Source: Serripes groenlandicus (lineage: Eukaryota; Mollusca; Bivalvia; Cardiida; Cardiidae). Taken from it: DNA of 64,000 bases. Every line of letters begins with the position of its first letter. The stretch's first letter is position 1. Shown here in pieces: positions 30,801 to 43,061 of the stretch. The position numbers were made by a program, and so were the translations under genes. Where the stretch lies: NCBI GenBank assembly GCA_031761405.1, contig JASEVX010000011.1, positions 36,075,955 to 36,139,954 on the forward strand. Reading direction: 5' to 3'. Below the pieces are notes generated by a model, which was not told where the DNA came from, did not search any database, and worked only from the letters and a program-made list of their open reading frames with translations.

Positions 30801-33800
30801 CCATGATCACCCCGACAGTTAATAAGCAAAGACACTTGGTAGTATGTAAGAATACCCTACATGATCTCCAACAGATAATACGCATAGACACTCTTTGGTC
30901 TTCAACAGTAAACATGCATAGACAAAGTATGAATACCCTCCGTGATATCCGATAGTTTATAAGCATAGACACCCGGTTGTATATACAACTACCCTACATG
31001 ATCTCCAACAGATAATACGCATAGACACTCTTTGGTATGTACGACTACCCTCCATGATCTCCGACAATTAATAAGCATAGACATTCGGTTGTATGTACGA
31101 CTAACCTCCATGATCTCCGACAGTTAATAAGCATTTGCACTGGGTAGCGTGTAAGAATAGCCTCTATGATCTCCAACAGTTAACATGCATAGACAATGTA
31201 TGAATACCCTCCATGATATCCGATAGTTTATAAGCATAGACACCCGGTTGTATGTACAACTACCCTCCATGATCACCGACAGTTAATAAGCAAAGACACT
31301 CGTTGGTATGTACGACTACCCTCCATGACCTCCGACAGTTAATTAGCATAGGCACCCGGTTGTATGTACGACTACCCTCCATGATCTCCCCGACAGTTAA
31401 TAAGCATATACACTAGGTAGTATGTAAGAATACCCTAATGATCTCCAACAGATAATACGCATATACACTCTTTGGTATGTACGACTACCCTCCATGATCT
31501 CGGACAGTTAAATATCATAGACACTGGGTGGAATGTTTGACTACCCTCCGTGATCTCCGACAGTTAATAAGCATATACACTAGGTAGTATGTAAGAATAC
31601 CCTAATAATCTCCAACAGATAATACGCATATACACCCTCTTTGGTATGTACGAGTACCCTCCATGATATCCGACAGTTAATAATCATAGACACTGGTTGG
31701 TATGTACAACTATCCTCCATGATCTCCGACAGTTAATAAGCATAGGCACCCGGTTGTATGTACGACTACCCTCCATTATTTCCGACAGTTAATAAGCATA
31801 GACACTGGTTGGTATGTACGAATACCCTCCATGATCTCCGACAGTTAATTATCATAGACACTGGTTGGTATGTACGACTACCCTCCATGATCTCGACAGT
31901 TAATAAGCATAGACACTGGTTGATGTGTACGATCTATCCTACATGATCTCCGACAGTTAATAAGCATAGGCACGCGGTTGTATGTACGACTACCCTCCAT
32001 GATCACCCCGACAGTTAATAAGCAAAGACACTTGGTAGTATGTAAGAATACCCTACATGATCTCCAACAGATAATACGCATAGACACTCTTTGGTCTTCA
32101 ACAGTAAACATGCATAGACAAAGTATGAATACCCTCCATGATATCCGATAGTTTATAAGCATAGACACCCGGTTGTATATACAACTACCCTACATGATCT
32201 CCAACAGATAATACGCATAGACACTCTTTGGTATGTACGACTACCCTCCATGATCTCCGACAATTAATAAGCATAGACATTCGGTTGTATGTACGACTAA
32301 CCTCCATGATCTCCGACAGTTAATAAGCATTTGCACTGGGTAGCGTGTAAGAATAGCCTCTATGATCTCCAACAGTTAACATGCATAGACAATGTATGAA
32401 TACCCTCCATGATATCCGATAGTTTATAAGCATAGACACCCGGTTGTATGTACAACTACCCTCCATGATCACCGACAGTTAATAAGCAAAGACACTCGTT
32501 GGTATGTACGACTACCCTCCATGACCTCCGACAGTTAATAAGCATTTACACTGGGTAGTGTGTACGAATAGCCTCCATGATCTCCAACAGTTAACATGCA
32601 TAGACAATGTATGAATACCCTCCATGATATCCGAAAGTTTATAAGCATAGACACCCGGTTGTATGTACAACTACCCTCCATGATATTCGACAGTTAATAA
32701 GCAAAGACACTCGTTGGTATGTACGACTACCCTCCATGACCTCCGACAGTTAAATATCATAGACACTGGGTGGAATGTTTGACTACCCTCCGTGATCTCC
32801 GACAGTTAATAAGCATATACACTAGGTAGTATGTAAGAATACCCTAATAATCTCCAACAGATAATACGCATATACACCCTCTTTGGTATGTACGAGTACC
32901 CTCCATGATATCCGACAGTTAATAATCATAGACACTGGTTGGTATGTACAACTATCCTCCATGATCTCCGACAGTTAATAAGCATAGGCACCCGGTTGTA
33001 TGTACGACTACCCTCCATTATTTCCGACAGTTAATAAGCATAGACACTGGTTGGTATGTACGAATACCCTCCATGATCTCCGACAGTTAATTATCATAGA
33101 CACTGGTTGGTATGTACGACTACCCTCCATGATCTCGACAGTTAATAAGCATAGACACTGGTTGATGTGTACGATCTATCCTACATGATCTCCGACAGTT
33201 AATAAGCATAGGCACGCGGTTGTATGTACGACTACCCTCCATGATCACCCCGACAGTTAATAAGCAAAGACACTTGGTAGTATGTAAGAATACCCTACAT
33301 GATCTCCAACAGATAATACGCATAGACACTCTTTGGTCTTCAACAGTAAACATGCATAGACAAAGTATGAATACCCTCCATGATATCCGATAGTTTATAA
33401 GCATAGACACCCGGTTGTATATACAACTACCCTACATGATCTCCAACAGATAATACGCATAGACACTCTTTGGTATGTACGACTACCCTCCATGATCTCC
33501 GACAATTAATAAGCATAGACATTCGGTTGTATGTACGACTAACCTCCATGATCTCCGACAGTTAATAAGCATTTGCACTGGGTAGCGTGTAAGAATAGCC
33601 TCTATGATCTCCAACAGTTAACATGCATAGACAATGTATGAATACCCTCCATGATATCCGATAGTTTATAAGCATAGACACCCGGTTGTATGTACAACTA
33701 CCCTCCATGATCACCGACAGTTAATAAGCAAAGACACTCGTTGGTATGTACGACTACCCTCCATGACCTCCGACAGTTAATAAGCATTTACACTGGGTAG

Positions 33801-34450
33801 TGTGTACGAATAGCCTCCATGATCTCCAACAGTTAACATGCATAGACAATGTATGAATACCCTCCATGATATCCGAAAGTTTATAAGCATAGACACCCGG
33901 TTGTATGTACAACTACCCTCCATGATATTCGACAGTTAATAATCATAGGCACCCGGTCGTATGTACGACTACCCTCCATGACCTCCGACAGTTAATAAGC
34001 ATTTACACTGGGTAGCGTGTAAGAATAGCCTCTATGATCTCCAACAGTTAACATGCATAGACAATGTATGAATACCCTCCATGATATCCGAAAGTTTATA
34101 AGCATAGACACCCGGTTGTATGTACAACTACCCTCCATGATATTCGACAGTTAATAATCATAGGCACCCGGTCGTATGTACGACTACCCTCCATGATCAT
34201 CAATAGTTAGTAATTATGAACACTGGTGGTATGTACGATAACCCTCCATGATATCCGAGAGTTAATAAGCATATATACTGGGTGCTATGTACGATTCCCC
34301 TCGACGATCTCCGAGAGTTAATAAGCATAGACACTGGGTAGTTTGTGCGCCAACCTTCAATGATCTCCGACATTTAAAACGCCCAGACACTCGGTGGTAT
34401 GTACGAATATCGTGTATGATATCCGACAGTTTATAAGCATAGCCACACTT
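27830..34450. repeat. Satellite array, 56-bp monomer, about 118 units
   Basis: Monomer runs from 'gttaataagcatagacactg' through 'gttggtatgtacgactaccc' to 'tccatgatctccgaca'. It is clearly homologous to the 58-bp type, with 'taacctttttatgatctc' replaced by 'taccctccatgatctcc'. Variants include shortened units of about 46 bp ('gttaacatgcatagacaatg' joined to 'tatgaataccc') and units with 'gcacccggttgtatgtac'. Many short ORFs on both strands arise from the periodicity and are not genes. The last recognisable unit ends near 34450. Confidence 0.85.
28788..34190. repeat. Higher-order repeat of 1196 bp within the satellite
   Basis: Whole blocks of about 21 ordered variant monomers recur. The variant 'tccattatttccgacag' lies near 29325, 30577, 31773 and 33015, and the variant 'tgatctcgacagttaata' near 29498, 30694, 31890 and 33132. 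Spacings are 1196, 1196 and 1242 bp. The first block has one extra monomer on its left and the last a locally rearranged set (32520-32760). Neighbouring blocks differ by only a few bases per kb as read by eye, so amplification is recent. Confidence 0.8.
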
Positions 34451-34740
34451 TCAATGCCGAATTCTACGAAGTCGACTCTTCCATGTTGAAAATTGGATCA
34501 CTCAATGTTTCGTCCAACAATTGGCAAACATTGCAAAATCCTTTAATTGCCTTGGCAGTGAAAGAGAGAACTAACATAGCACAGTATTTGAGGTTCCCTT
34601 TTAGCAAACAATTTCGTAACATGCTTAAACAAACCAATTGTTGACCTTACCAAGGACGCCATGTCTAATTGTCTGAAATAATGTTACTTAACCCTTTCTC
34701 TGAAAATGAAGATATAATTACTGAAAAGATTTAAAAACTT
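34445..34740 (-). repeat. Repeat family X, segment e (reverse)
   Basis: 'gccgaattctacgaagtcga', 'ttcgtccaacaattggcaaa' and 'ccttaccaaggacgccatg' match the reverse complement of 52664-52900 and 55203-55440. It starts exactly where the satellite ends. Confidence 0.65.
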
Positions 34741-34900
34741 TGTAGCAAAAGAGGAAATTTCTTTTTTTAAGCAATTTCTCCTTTTGTCACAATGTTTTCA
34801 AAAGTCGTCTAAATGTGGGAAAGAATTCAGAACATTCTTTCACTCCCCGTTGAATAACTGTTACTACATAAGGGCAAACGACTTTGAACATATCTTTGCA
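34686..34900. mobile_element. CTGCTGCAG-type MITE, damaged
   Basis: 'ttaaccctttctctga', 'agcaaaagaggaaattt' with its partner 'gcaatttctccttttgtcac', 'ttttcaaaagtcgtct' and 'aatgtgggaaag'. The CTGCTGCAG block is deleted after 'gtcgtct'. Confidence 0.5.
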
Positions 34901-34984
34901 AAAAAATATCAAAAGCTTTATAAATGTAGGTCTAATACAAAGGGGAAGAAAATAGTATGGGCAAATTGGAATTACTTGAATTGA

Positions 34985-35940
34985 GCAAGTTCTATTTCAG
35001 TCAAAATGTGGTCTAAAGATGTCTGTCATCAGAAAGCCTCTACACCATAGGGTAAAGGCTTCAATATTTGAAATGTGCACAAATCTTCTGCAAACAATTT
35101 TATGTTAAAAATGTGAAAAGTATAAATATGTTATAAGTGTCTCAATACTGTAGTGGTATGGATATATGATTTGCTGATCCCTGATAAATTAAATGCATCA
35201 TGACAAACCTGTTGCGGATGGTAACAACACTAGATAATGACTAGCATACTTAACACTTTCCCACAAATAGACGCTTTTCTTGATAAAACAAGCATTTTGA
35301 CGCGCACCTTTGCCCGAATGACTGATGAATATAAATGAATGGTCTATAATTAAAACACCGTTTTCAAGTTGGAAACTGAGACAAAACGGTGAGATTTCCC
35401 TGTGTGCGTTTATGTGTTAACACGTATGTCATTTTGTTTTTCTACTATCATCTAAAGGAAACAAATAAAAATGCACAACAATTCTTTCACAAATGTGTTG
35501 GCATCTCTGTGATACAGAGCTCCATACAATTACTTGGGTCAAATATGTTTCACTCCCTATAATAGTTATTAAAGAGCGAATCACTACAGGAAGCTCATCC
35601 CCCCAAAATAAGGAAGGTCAACATGTTTTTAACTTATGTATAATGCTTCTTACCTTAAATAGGCATTCCACTACCTATGTATACATGTAACAGTTTAAAC
35701 AGTAAATTAACAACTCTGATTTCAACAATATACGCTTGCTGTGTATCCGACCATGAACACAAAAGAGAGAGAAATGTTCATCATAATGACAACATGTTGT
35801 TGATGATACTGCAGCAAGAAGCATTATCAAAACGTAAAAAATTGCTCAATATAAGCATTTGTTCCTTTTACTGCACTATTTTGAATTTACAATTTACTTA
35901 AATAAACATTTTATCCATGTTTATAAATCTTGTTTAACTA
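34985..35940. other. No recognised feature
   Basis: AT-rich sequence with short ORFs of no family resemblance (for example 35493-35690 and 35677-35901). No splice-flanked exon or repeat match was seen. Confidence 0.4.
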
Positions 35941-35942
35941 CC

Positions 35943-36100
35943 TCCCGGAATCCGCTGTGGTCGAGTGGTTAGCGTCGGGGATTTTGAAACCGGGGATCAT
36001 GAATAAGTGAACTGTCGCCGTGATATAACTGAAATATTGTTGAAAGCGGCGTAAAACCCCAATAAATAAATAAATAAATTAATTAATTAATTAATTACCT
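35943..36100 (+). mobile_element. tRNA-derived SINE (family D), internally deleted
   Basis: Head 'ggaatccgctgtggtcgagt' then 'ggttagcgtcgggg', as in the full copy at 63365-63590, but box B and the middle are missing. It resumes at 'gggatcatgaataa' and 'gtcgccgtgatataactgaa', and ends in an (AATA)n/(TTAA)n tail (36060-36100). Confidence 0.6.
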
Positions 36101-36500
36101 CCCTTTGACTACTTAAGTATACAATGCATTTCAAGACAAAAGACTCATATCAAATGAATTTTATTTCTGTAAGTATCTCAAAAGGCTTATGGTAGATCGC
36201 CTCATAGTGTGAAATAGGCAGGGACGTAGATAAATCCCTGGTTTTGGGGGTCTATTCCATATGCAACGTCATTATATAATCAATTGCTTGTACAACTTCA
36301 AATTTGTCCAAAATGCCTGCATTACTAAATGGAATATTTAATGTTTTTTAACCTAATGTTTAACAACTTTATTTTTACTTGAACACACCTAACAGACCCT
36401 TCCGATGGGTTAAAGTCAGGTTTCAAGAATGATTCAATGACCAGTATGTGAATTAAATATTAAATAATATTGGTAAATCACTTAATCTTGATGAACTTTA

Positions 36501-36788
36501 TTATTTGAGGGAAACATTGTGTATTACTAGGGACGAAAAGACAAAATACATAACTTCAGTCAAATTCAACCACGGGAACTCCCGTATCCAAAGATGGATT
36601 GTTTTGGGGGAAACTGTTTCATGATGTTTTCTTTTAATTGGCTGTTGTTTATTTACCACGTCATCGATTAAATGATTAAAACCGTATTCTGCTACTGCGG
36701 AACTCAACAGTTCTTCTATTTTGATATATTTTAATAACGAACCAGGTTTAACTGGTTGTGCAGACGGATCTTTTTCGCCCTCGAGCAA
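36501..36788 (-). CDS. Transposon-like ORF in repeat family X
   Basis: 95 codons. 'GEKDPSAQPVKPGSLLKYIK' and 'LLSSAVAEYGFNHLIDDVV' are followed by 'TIHLWIREFPWLNL'. The same protein sequence, with a stop, is readable on plus at 51823-52000, so the ORF belongs to a dispersed element. The '...W..EFPWL' ending resembles the lead-in to TTF/ZBED-type zinc fingers of hAT-like transposases and derived proteins, but no zinc ligands are visible. The start ATG is probably not original, because the other copy's open frame begins with the GEK residues. Confidence 0.35.
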   Translation of the reverse strand: MLEGEKDPSAQPVKPGSLLKYIKIEELLSSAVAEYGFNHLIDDVVNKQQPIKRKHHETVSPKTIHLWIREFPWLNLTEVMYFVFSSLVIHNVSLK

Positions 36789-37425
36789 ACATTATTTGTG
36801 TATCAATTCCGAAGCGTGAGAACTCGTTTTAACGTAAGAACTGTACATATCGGTGAAGTGTCAAATTAACATACGGTGTTAGAGTAATTTATTCGACCGC
36901 GATTATATTTAACGATCGAGATTTCTCTGAAAAATGTGTCACTTTCATTTTGTCTTACGATTAAAACGACGCACAGAAATTGTTTATATTCGTTTTTCCG
37001 CGTTTAAATGCTTGATACGACGAACAGCAAATATTTTCATTGGTTTTTCCTGCATTTCAATGCGTGATCATGTATTTACGCACCTTATCTGGAGCTCTGC
37101 AGTCTAGAGCGTTGGGTCATAGGTCAGGTTTTTGCTAGCCTTACATAATGGGCACGTTACTAGTCAATTGACCTAAAACTCCGAATTCATACGTGCCTAC
37201 CGACACATGAAATATATGCATTTACTGTTAATTTGATATTTTCTTGAGAATTGATTCTCTGTGTTGATTCGATAGAATAAATATGTGTTTTCGTAATTGA
37301 AATAACACATCAAAGGGATACAATATCGGAACAAAACTAGGACTATTTTCAGCAAAGGTGTAGTTAAACAAAACGCGAAATGGGAAATGTTAAAGGTCAA
37401 ATCACGTATCAAACGGGATAACAGA
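36600..37425 (-). repeat. Repeat family X, segments a and b (reverse)
   Basis: Reads in reverse against 51143-51970: 'cgtgatttgacctttaac', 'acacatcaaagggatacaat' and 'gcgtgatcatgtatttacg' all find partners. It contains the ORF at 36501-36788. There is a local difference near 37100-37180 (no 'gtaagcaggggtgcccat'). Confidence 0.6.
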
Positions 37426-37456
37426 AATATTTTTTAAGAAAACTAATTCGTTAAAA

Positions 37457-37999
37457 ATGGGTGACTCATCAATTAAATGTATTTGTACTGTCTTCTTGTA
37501 CGATGTAGAACGTATGTATATTTCAAAATGCCGTCTGCTGCAGGGGCGTCAGAAAAGCTTCTATATAGGGGGAAAAGAGTCAAGTAATGTGTTAAGGGAT
37601 TCAGAGAAGGAAGGCGTAAACTTTAGGTCAAAGGGAAGCAATTCATTTTACATAGGCGACCATTGTAGCGTTATGGGTTATGGTTCTTTCCCAACACATC
37701 AAGGAAGCCACAAACCTGTATTAAATCAAAGTCCATTCTTATATCTACCATTACAGCACCAGAAACTCAGCGCTCATCCTACTATTTGTTTAGCTATGAC
37801 GTCAAATGATAGGTCACCCTTATCCCGCACTGAATTTCACTTTAAATTTCAGGAAATACAGGATGTTCTAAAAAATACTCTGAAGGTGTCAATACAGTCA
37901 AAAGCAAACCAGGGTTTGGTTACAAATCACTCACAGGATAGTATAGTTTTCAAAGAAATCATTCAACTTTCAGCAAAATCATTATTGTCCAATGGGTGA
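37457..37999 (+). CDS. 180-codon ORF, part MITE and part unknown
   Basis: The first 50 codons run through a MITE arm (37520-37610, 'gccgtctgctgcaggggcg'), so the start is not genic. From about codon 55 ('FRSKGSNSFYIGDHCSVMGY') to the end ('SIVFKEIIQLSAKSLLSNG') the sequence has a balanced composition. This part is absent from the opposite arm of the surrounding inverted repeat, so it was either inserted here or lost there. I recognise no domain, and flanking splice sites are not convincing. It may be a fragment of a transposon or retrocopy. Confidence 0.25.
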   Translation: MGDSSIKCICTVFLYDVERMYISKCRLLQGRQKSFYIGGKESSNVLRDSEKEGVNFRSKGSNSFYIGDHCSVMGYGSFPTHQGSHKPVLNQSPFLYLPLQHQKLSAHPTICLAMTSNDRSPLSRTEFHFKFQEIQDVLKNTLKVSIQSKANQGLVTNHSQDSIVFKEIIQLSAKSLLSNG

Positions 38000-38530
38000 C
38001 AATTTCAGTCTTACATATTCATCTGAAATCCCCCTGGACAAAATTGTCTTCCCGGCAAGCCGATCCGATTTACTTCCCTTTGACCTAAACTATTATGAAA
38101 AAAACCAGAAGGTGTTCATTGTGAGCAATTTCTCTTTTTAGTAAGAATGTTTTCAAAATGCCGTCTGCTGCTGAGGTGTTAGAAAAGAGGCTATATGAGA
38201 GAGAACGGGCCAGGTAATGTGGTGAGGTATTGACAGTGGGGGAGGTTAGCGGGAAGACTATTCTATTCATTTTGTTTGTACCTCTTTCTTTTAGCCGGTT
38301 TCATTTAATTTGTTGACATTTAATTACTGAAACGAAACTGTGAGAGCATTCTGGTCCCTTTTATATACTGAATTTAATTGGAATAGGGGTAGGCTGGTGG
38401 ATAACTTTAATCATATGATTATGTTTGCAAAACATTTCCGCTTTTGTTTCTACATAGAAAAGGTCAGTGTTTTTCCCGCCAAATACGTTCCTAAGATAAA
38501 GATAACATAAGTTCCACTGACAACACATAT

Positions 38531-38730
38531 NNNNNNNNNNNNNNNNNNNNNNNNNNNNNNNNNNNNNNNNNNNNNNNNNNNNNNNNNNNNNNNNNNNNNN
38601 NNNNNNNNNNNNNNNNNNNNNNNNNNNNNNNNNNNNNNNNNNNNNNNNNNNNNNNNNNNNNNNNNNNNNNNNNNNNNNNNNNNNNNNNNNNNNNNNNNNN
38701 NNNNNNNNNNNNNNNNNNNNNNNNNNNNNN
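38531..38730. other. Assembly gap (200 N)
   Basis: Exactly 200 N, probably a conventional gap size and not a measured length. It adjoins a long (TC)n tract inside an inverted repeat, both hard to assemble. Confidence 0.95.
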
Positions 38731-39132
<402 letters not shown>

Positions 39133-39142
39133 TCTTATGAAG

Positions 39143-39360
39143 TGTACTTGTGGGGTTATTTCCTTTGATGTTTACTTGTGGGGTGCACCCCACAAGTATG
39201 CAATTCATTCCGTAATAACTTCCCTTTAACGGAATGAATAACATTAATATGCAAATGAGATACTCGTTATAAATAATAAAAAAAACTATTTATCAAAGTG
39301 TCTTCATAAGGGTTGTGGGTGTGCTTTAGGAGAACACCGCACCCCACAAGTACTCGTACA
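39143..39360. mobile_element. Small hairpin element with gtacttgtggggt ends
   Basis: 'gtacttgtggggtt' at the left and 'accccacaagtactcgtac' at the right are inverted. Inside, 39174-39197 is a perfect 24-bp palindrome ('acttgtggggtg' and its complement), and 'cattccgt...acggaatg' forms another hairpin. No coding capacity. Confidence 0.45.
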
Positions 39361-39429
39361 GACAGTATAGTAGAAATGATCTCATAGTTTCGTTTCAGTA
39401 ATTAAATGTCAACAAATTAAATAGAATAG

Positions 39430-39700
39430 TCTTCCACACTAGTCTCCCTCACCACATTACCTGGCCTGTTCTCTCCCATACAGCCGCTTTTCTGACACCT
39501 CTGCAGCAGACGGCATTTTGAAAACATTCTGACTAAAAAGAGAAATTGCTCACAATGAACAATTTCTGTTTTTGTCATAATAGATTAGTTTACCCCTTTC
39601 TTCTCTGAATCCCTTAACACATTACTTGACCCTTTTCTCCCTATATTGAAGCTTTTCTGACGCCACTGTGGCAGACGGCATTTTGAAATATACATACGTT
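39430..39700. mobile_element. CTGCTGCAG-type MITE pieces (two, reverse)
   Basis: 'ctctgcagcagacggcattt' with core 'gagaaattgctcacaatga' (39500-39570), then a second arm 'cactgtggcagacggcattt' (39663-39687). Both mirror the pieces in the left arm of the large inverted repeat. Confidence 0.5.
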
Positions 39701-39959
39701 CTACATCGTACAAGAAGGTCTGTACAGTGAATAAATGATGAGTCATTACGGTCAAACAGTACAAATACATTTAATTGATGAGTCATTAGGGTCGCACAGT
39801 ACAACAAGGGTTCATTGATGAGTCATTAAGGCCACCAGGTGCAAATAGGGGGCCCCAATTTGCACTTATGTAGTACTGTTAGGTATTTCTTCAGACAGAA
39901 AATCTGTGACTTTACTTGTTTCACTGTTATTGACATGGAAGAAGGTGAATAACAATGCG

Positions 39960-40265
39960 ACATCGATGACGTCGTCATTATTGAGATGTTGCGTGGAAAC
40001 AATTGTTTAGCAACATGAGACAGTGGGATCGAACACATTCTTTAGGGTGTACATATTTCTCGTTTCCATGGTAACTGGAGTAGTAAGCTGTTGGGATGCC
40101 TCGATGTAGGAGACATAAGTATATTCTAAGTGACATTGGAGTCGCGATAAAGATTCGGGGTTGATTATACAGCATTTTGTCAGATACATAATTGTCCTCC
40201 GTGATCAATCTTCAAACCTTTGACGTAAGAGGTCAAATTACGCCACATATATCCGCGGTCATGCT
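39960..40265 (-). repeat. Repeat family X, segment d (reverse)
   Basis: Matches the reverse complement of 52260-52570: 'cgtttccatggtaactgga', 'gttgggatgcctcgatgtag' and 'ttgacgtaagaggtcaaatt'. Both copies keep a similar short ORF ('SRLQCHLEYTYVSYIEASQQ' here). Confidence 0.55.
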
Positions 40266-40279
40266 GATCTAGAGCCAAA

Positions 40280-40625
40280 CAAGAGAAAGTTGATGCAAGG
40301 CATCAATGTCGCCGGAAAAGACTGCATTCATTTATTTGTTAACACACATACATTCTTGACTTTCATTAGTCTAAACATTCACATAATGTTTTCATTAAGA
40401 ACTAATTCAATGTTTTTTGAAATTCCACATACAAATTTCAGGATGTCTTTTGATCAGAATTTTGGATATTTTTGTATTTGTCAATAAAACCACACACAAA
40501 TACAGTTTTGGATTTAAATCTACAAGCAGTAAAAAGCTATTTAACCCTTACCATGTTTAACGCAACATTGAAAACCTTTAAACGTTTAAAACATTGAGAA
40601 AACGGTTAAATTGATGAAGACATGA
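40280..40625. other. No recognised feature
   Basis: AT-rich spacer between repeat family X and the composite element. The 65-codon ORF here has no recognisable content. Confidence 0.35.
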
Positions 40626-40680
40626 ACATTTTAGCTCGTCTGATTTTTTGAAAAAAGAAACGAGCTATTGTCGTCACTTG

Positions 40681-40718
40681 ATCGTCGTCGTCGTCGTCGT
40701 CGTCTGCGTCGTCGTCGG
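40681..40718. repeat. (GTC)n microsatellite
   Basis: 'atcgtcgtcgtcgtcgtcgt' and following units, with one 'tgc' interruption. It lies just after the left hairpin of the composite element. Confidence 0.8.
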
Positions 40719-41524
40719 CTGCGGCGTTGGTTAAGTTTTGCGTTTAGGTCACTAACATGGAAACTATCAAACCTAATACATTGAAATTTCAAAAACTTGT
40801 TCATCTAATACCCATCTTCACATTGTATGCATATGATCGTGAGTGTGGCCTGTTTTTGGGGTAAAAACATCAATGTTGATGTATTTTGGTTGATTTTGAG
40901 AATTGGCAATGTTGGTTAAGTTTTGTGTTTAGGTTTCTTACATGGAAACTATCAAACCTATTCCTTGGAAAACTTGTTCATCTAAAACCCTTCTTTACAT
41001 TGTATACTGAGTGAGGCCTATATTTTGGGGGTAAGAAACACGAATTTTGATGTATTTCGGTTGATTTTGAGAATTGGCGGTATTGGTTAAGTTTAGCGTT
41101 TAGGTCAGTTTCATGAAAACTTTCAAGGCTATTACTTTGAAACTTGAAGAACTTGTTCATCTTATACCCTTTCTCACATAGTATGATAAAGATGCTGAAC
41201 AGGCCTGTTTTGGGGGGTAAAAAACATCAATTTAGATGTATTTTGGTCGATTGGTGAGAATTGGACATAGTTTCTTCATTTTTTAGCTCCATTCGCTGAA
41301 AGTCAGTTGAGTTTATGTGACATCCAGATGTGTCGAATTGTCTTTCATGCTTGCATCTGTGCATCCACTTTTTTGCATCAAATCACTTTTCCTTCCAAAC
41401 CACTTGGCAACTTGGGATGAAACTTCATAGGAAGCATCCACTCAATGTTCTCTCCTTAATTCCTTCAAATTGTATGGATCCATGCACAATTCTGGTTTCC
41501 ATAGCGACCGAAAGAAAAACACTT

Positions 41525-42470
41525 TTAAAATCTTCTCCATCGAAAGTGTCAGGCTGTTTTTCAAATAATTCTGTAGAATGTTCTTAGAGTGACCCTTAAT
41601 CAGATTCCTTCATATTGGTCGAAAAACATGGCATAAGAGGGCTGGGCTATTTTGCCGTATATGGCTATAGTGAATATTTAAACAAATCTTCTCCTCCGAA
41701 AGTGTCAGACCAAATTTCAAATAATTTTGTAGAAATGTTCCTTGGGTGACCCTTTTTCAGATTTCTTCAAGCCATGTTGACTGGTTGATAAACAATGCCG
41801 CCAGAGGACTGGGCTATTCTGCCTTATATGGCTATGATGAAAACTTAAAAAAAAAATCTTCTCCTCCGAAAGTGTCAGGACGATTTTCAAATAAGTTTGT
41901 AGAATTGTTCCTAGGGTGACCCTCTATCAAATTCCTTACAGCCATATTGATTGCTCGAAAACTTTGACTGCGTCTAGTTTGCCTTATCTTCGCTTCCGAA
42001 AGTGTCTGACAAATTGTCAAATGATTTTGTAAAAAGGTTCCTTGGGTGACCCTCTATCAGATTCCTTCAAGCCATGTTGGTTGGTTGGTTGGTTGTAAAA
42101 CATGGCCGCCAGGGGGCAGGGCTATTTTGTCTTATATGGCTAAAATGAAAACTTAAACACATCTTCTCTGATGAAAGTATCTGGCCGATTTTCAAATATT
42201 TTTTAATTAAATGTTTCTTGTGTGACTCTATCATATTCAACCAAGTCATGTTGATTAGTTTTTAAATATGGCTGCCAGGGATCGCGGCTGTAAGCTTTTT
42301 ATTGGCTTTAGTGAAAACTTTAAAAAAAATTCTCCTCACAAACTATTTGGCCGATTTTTAAATAATTTTGCAGAAATGTTCATTGCGCGACACTCTTCGA
42401 GATTCCTTCAAGCCATGATGATTGGTCAAAATACATGGCCACCATAGGGCCGGGCTGTTTGGAGATTTAG
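41525..42470 (+). repeat. Tandem array, about 170-bp unit, six copies
   Basis: Units start near 41531, 41687, 41857, 41986, 42162 and 42331, so one unit is shortened to about 129 bp. Common blocks are 'cgaaagtgtc', 'ttcaaataattttgtagaa', 'ttccttgggtgacc', 'ccttcaagccatgttga', 'atggccgccagggggc' and 'ttatatggctat'. The same unit occurs reverse-complemented at 7605-7875. Confidence 0.75.
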
Positions 42471-43061
42471 TTTTTGCCTAATGGCAGTGGAGCGATACTG
42501 GCCCTCTTGGGCCTCTTAATTATTGTTACAATGATTTCAATTTTTTCCCAAGCAATAAAAACATGTACTTTAACATATTATGAATATCTTTCATCGGTTT
42601 GTGTTTTGGGGTTCAAGGTCACTGTTACTAAAAACAGGAAAACAGTAATATATTTAATATCTTTAGTTGACTTAATGTAACCATCTCATTTGCTTGCCCA
42701 TACACGCTACTCCGCTTAATATGATCTTGACTAATTGTGACAGCCATCCAATGTGAAGATCTTCCTTATCATGTATATGAACTTGGATTTATTATTTCCA
42801 CATGGTTATTCTTGTTTCAATACTTGAAAATATTTGTTGCGTGCGGTCATTTTAATATTTAAATATGCATTCCGAATTTGAAGATGTTTTATTTAGAATA
42901 AATAAACAGTCAAAGGATAATATCAATCGAGCGTCAGGCACCCGCAGGCGGTGCTCTTGTTAATGATAGGCTGATTGTAATAAGTATTGCACCGATGTTA
43001 GTTTAAACAATATTTTATTAAATATGCATTTACAATATATCCATATTGGTACAAGTACCGG

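Larger units (their letters stand above)
40630..42965 (+). mobile_element. Composite non-autonomous element with two tandem cores
   Basis: Left edge: hairpin 'tagctcgtctg...cgagcta' (40632-40670), then (GTC)n. Next come 3-4 units of about 171-185 bp marked by 'ttggttaagttt' (40727, 40912, 41083, about 41266), a unique part (41290-41520), six units of about 156-176 bp marked by 'cttctcctccgaaagtgtc' (41531-42470), and a tail with 'caaggtcactgttactaaaa'. The right edge has a stem-like 'gcacccgcaggcggtgc' followed by 'tcttgtt' (42940-42960). Terminal hairpins and internal tandem units recall Helitron/Helentron-type non-autonomous elements of bivalves, but end motifs and absence of target duplication were not proven. 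Confidence 0.5.

Noticed and set aside
28111..33410. Repeated 62-96-codon ORFs on both strands
   Set aside because: They follow the satellite period exactly (spacing 1196 and 1242 bp) and show no codon or protein features; artefacts of periodicity.
27830..34450. Possible CRISPR-like array of regular repeats
   Set aside because: Units are contiguous with no unique spacers, the host is eukaryotic, and the pattern is a satellite with higher-order repeats.
41330..42680. Short ORFs at 41330, 41832, 42067 and 42474
   Set aside because: They lie in the 170-bp tandem units or the tail of the composite element and match no protein.
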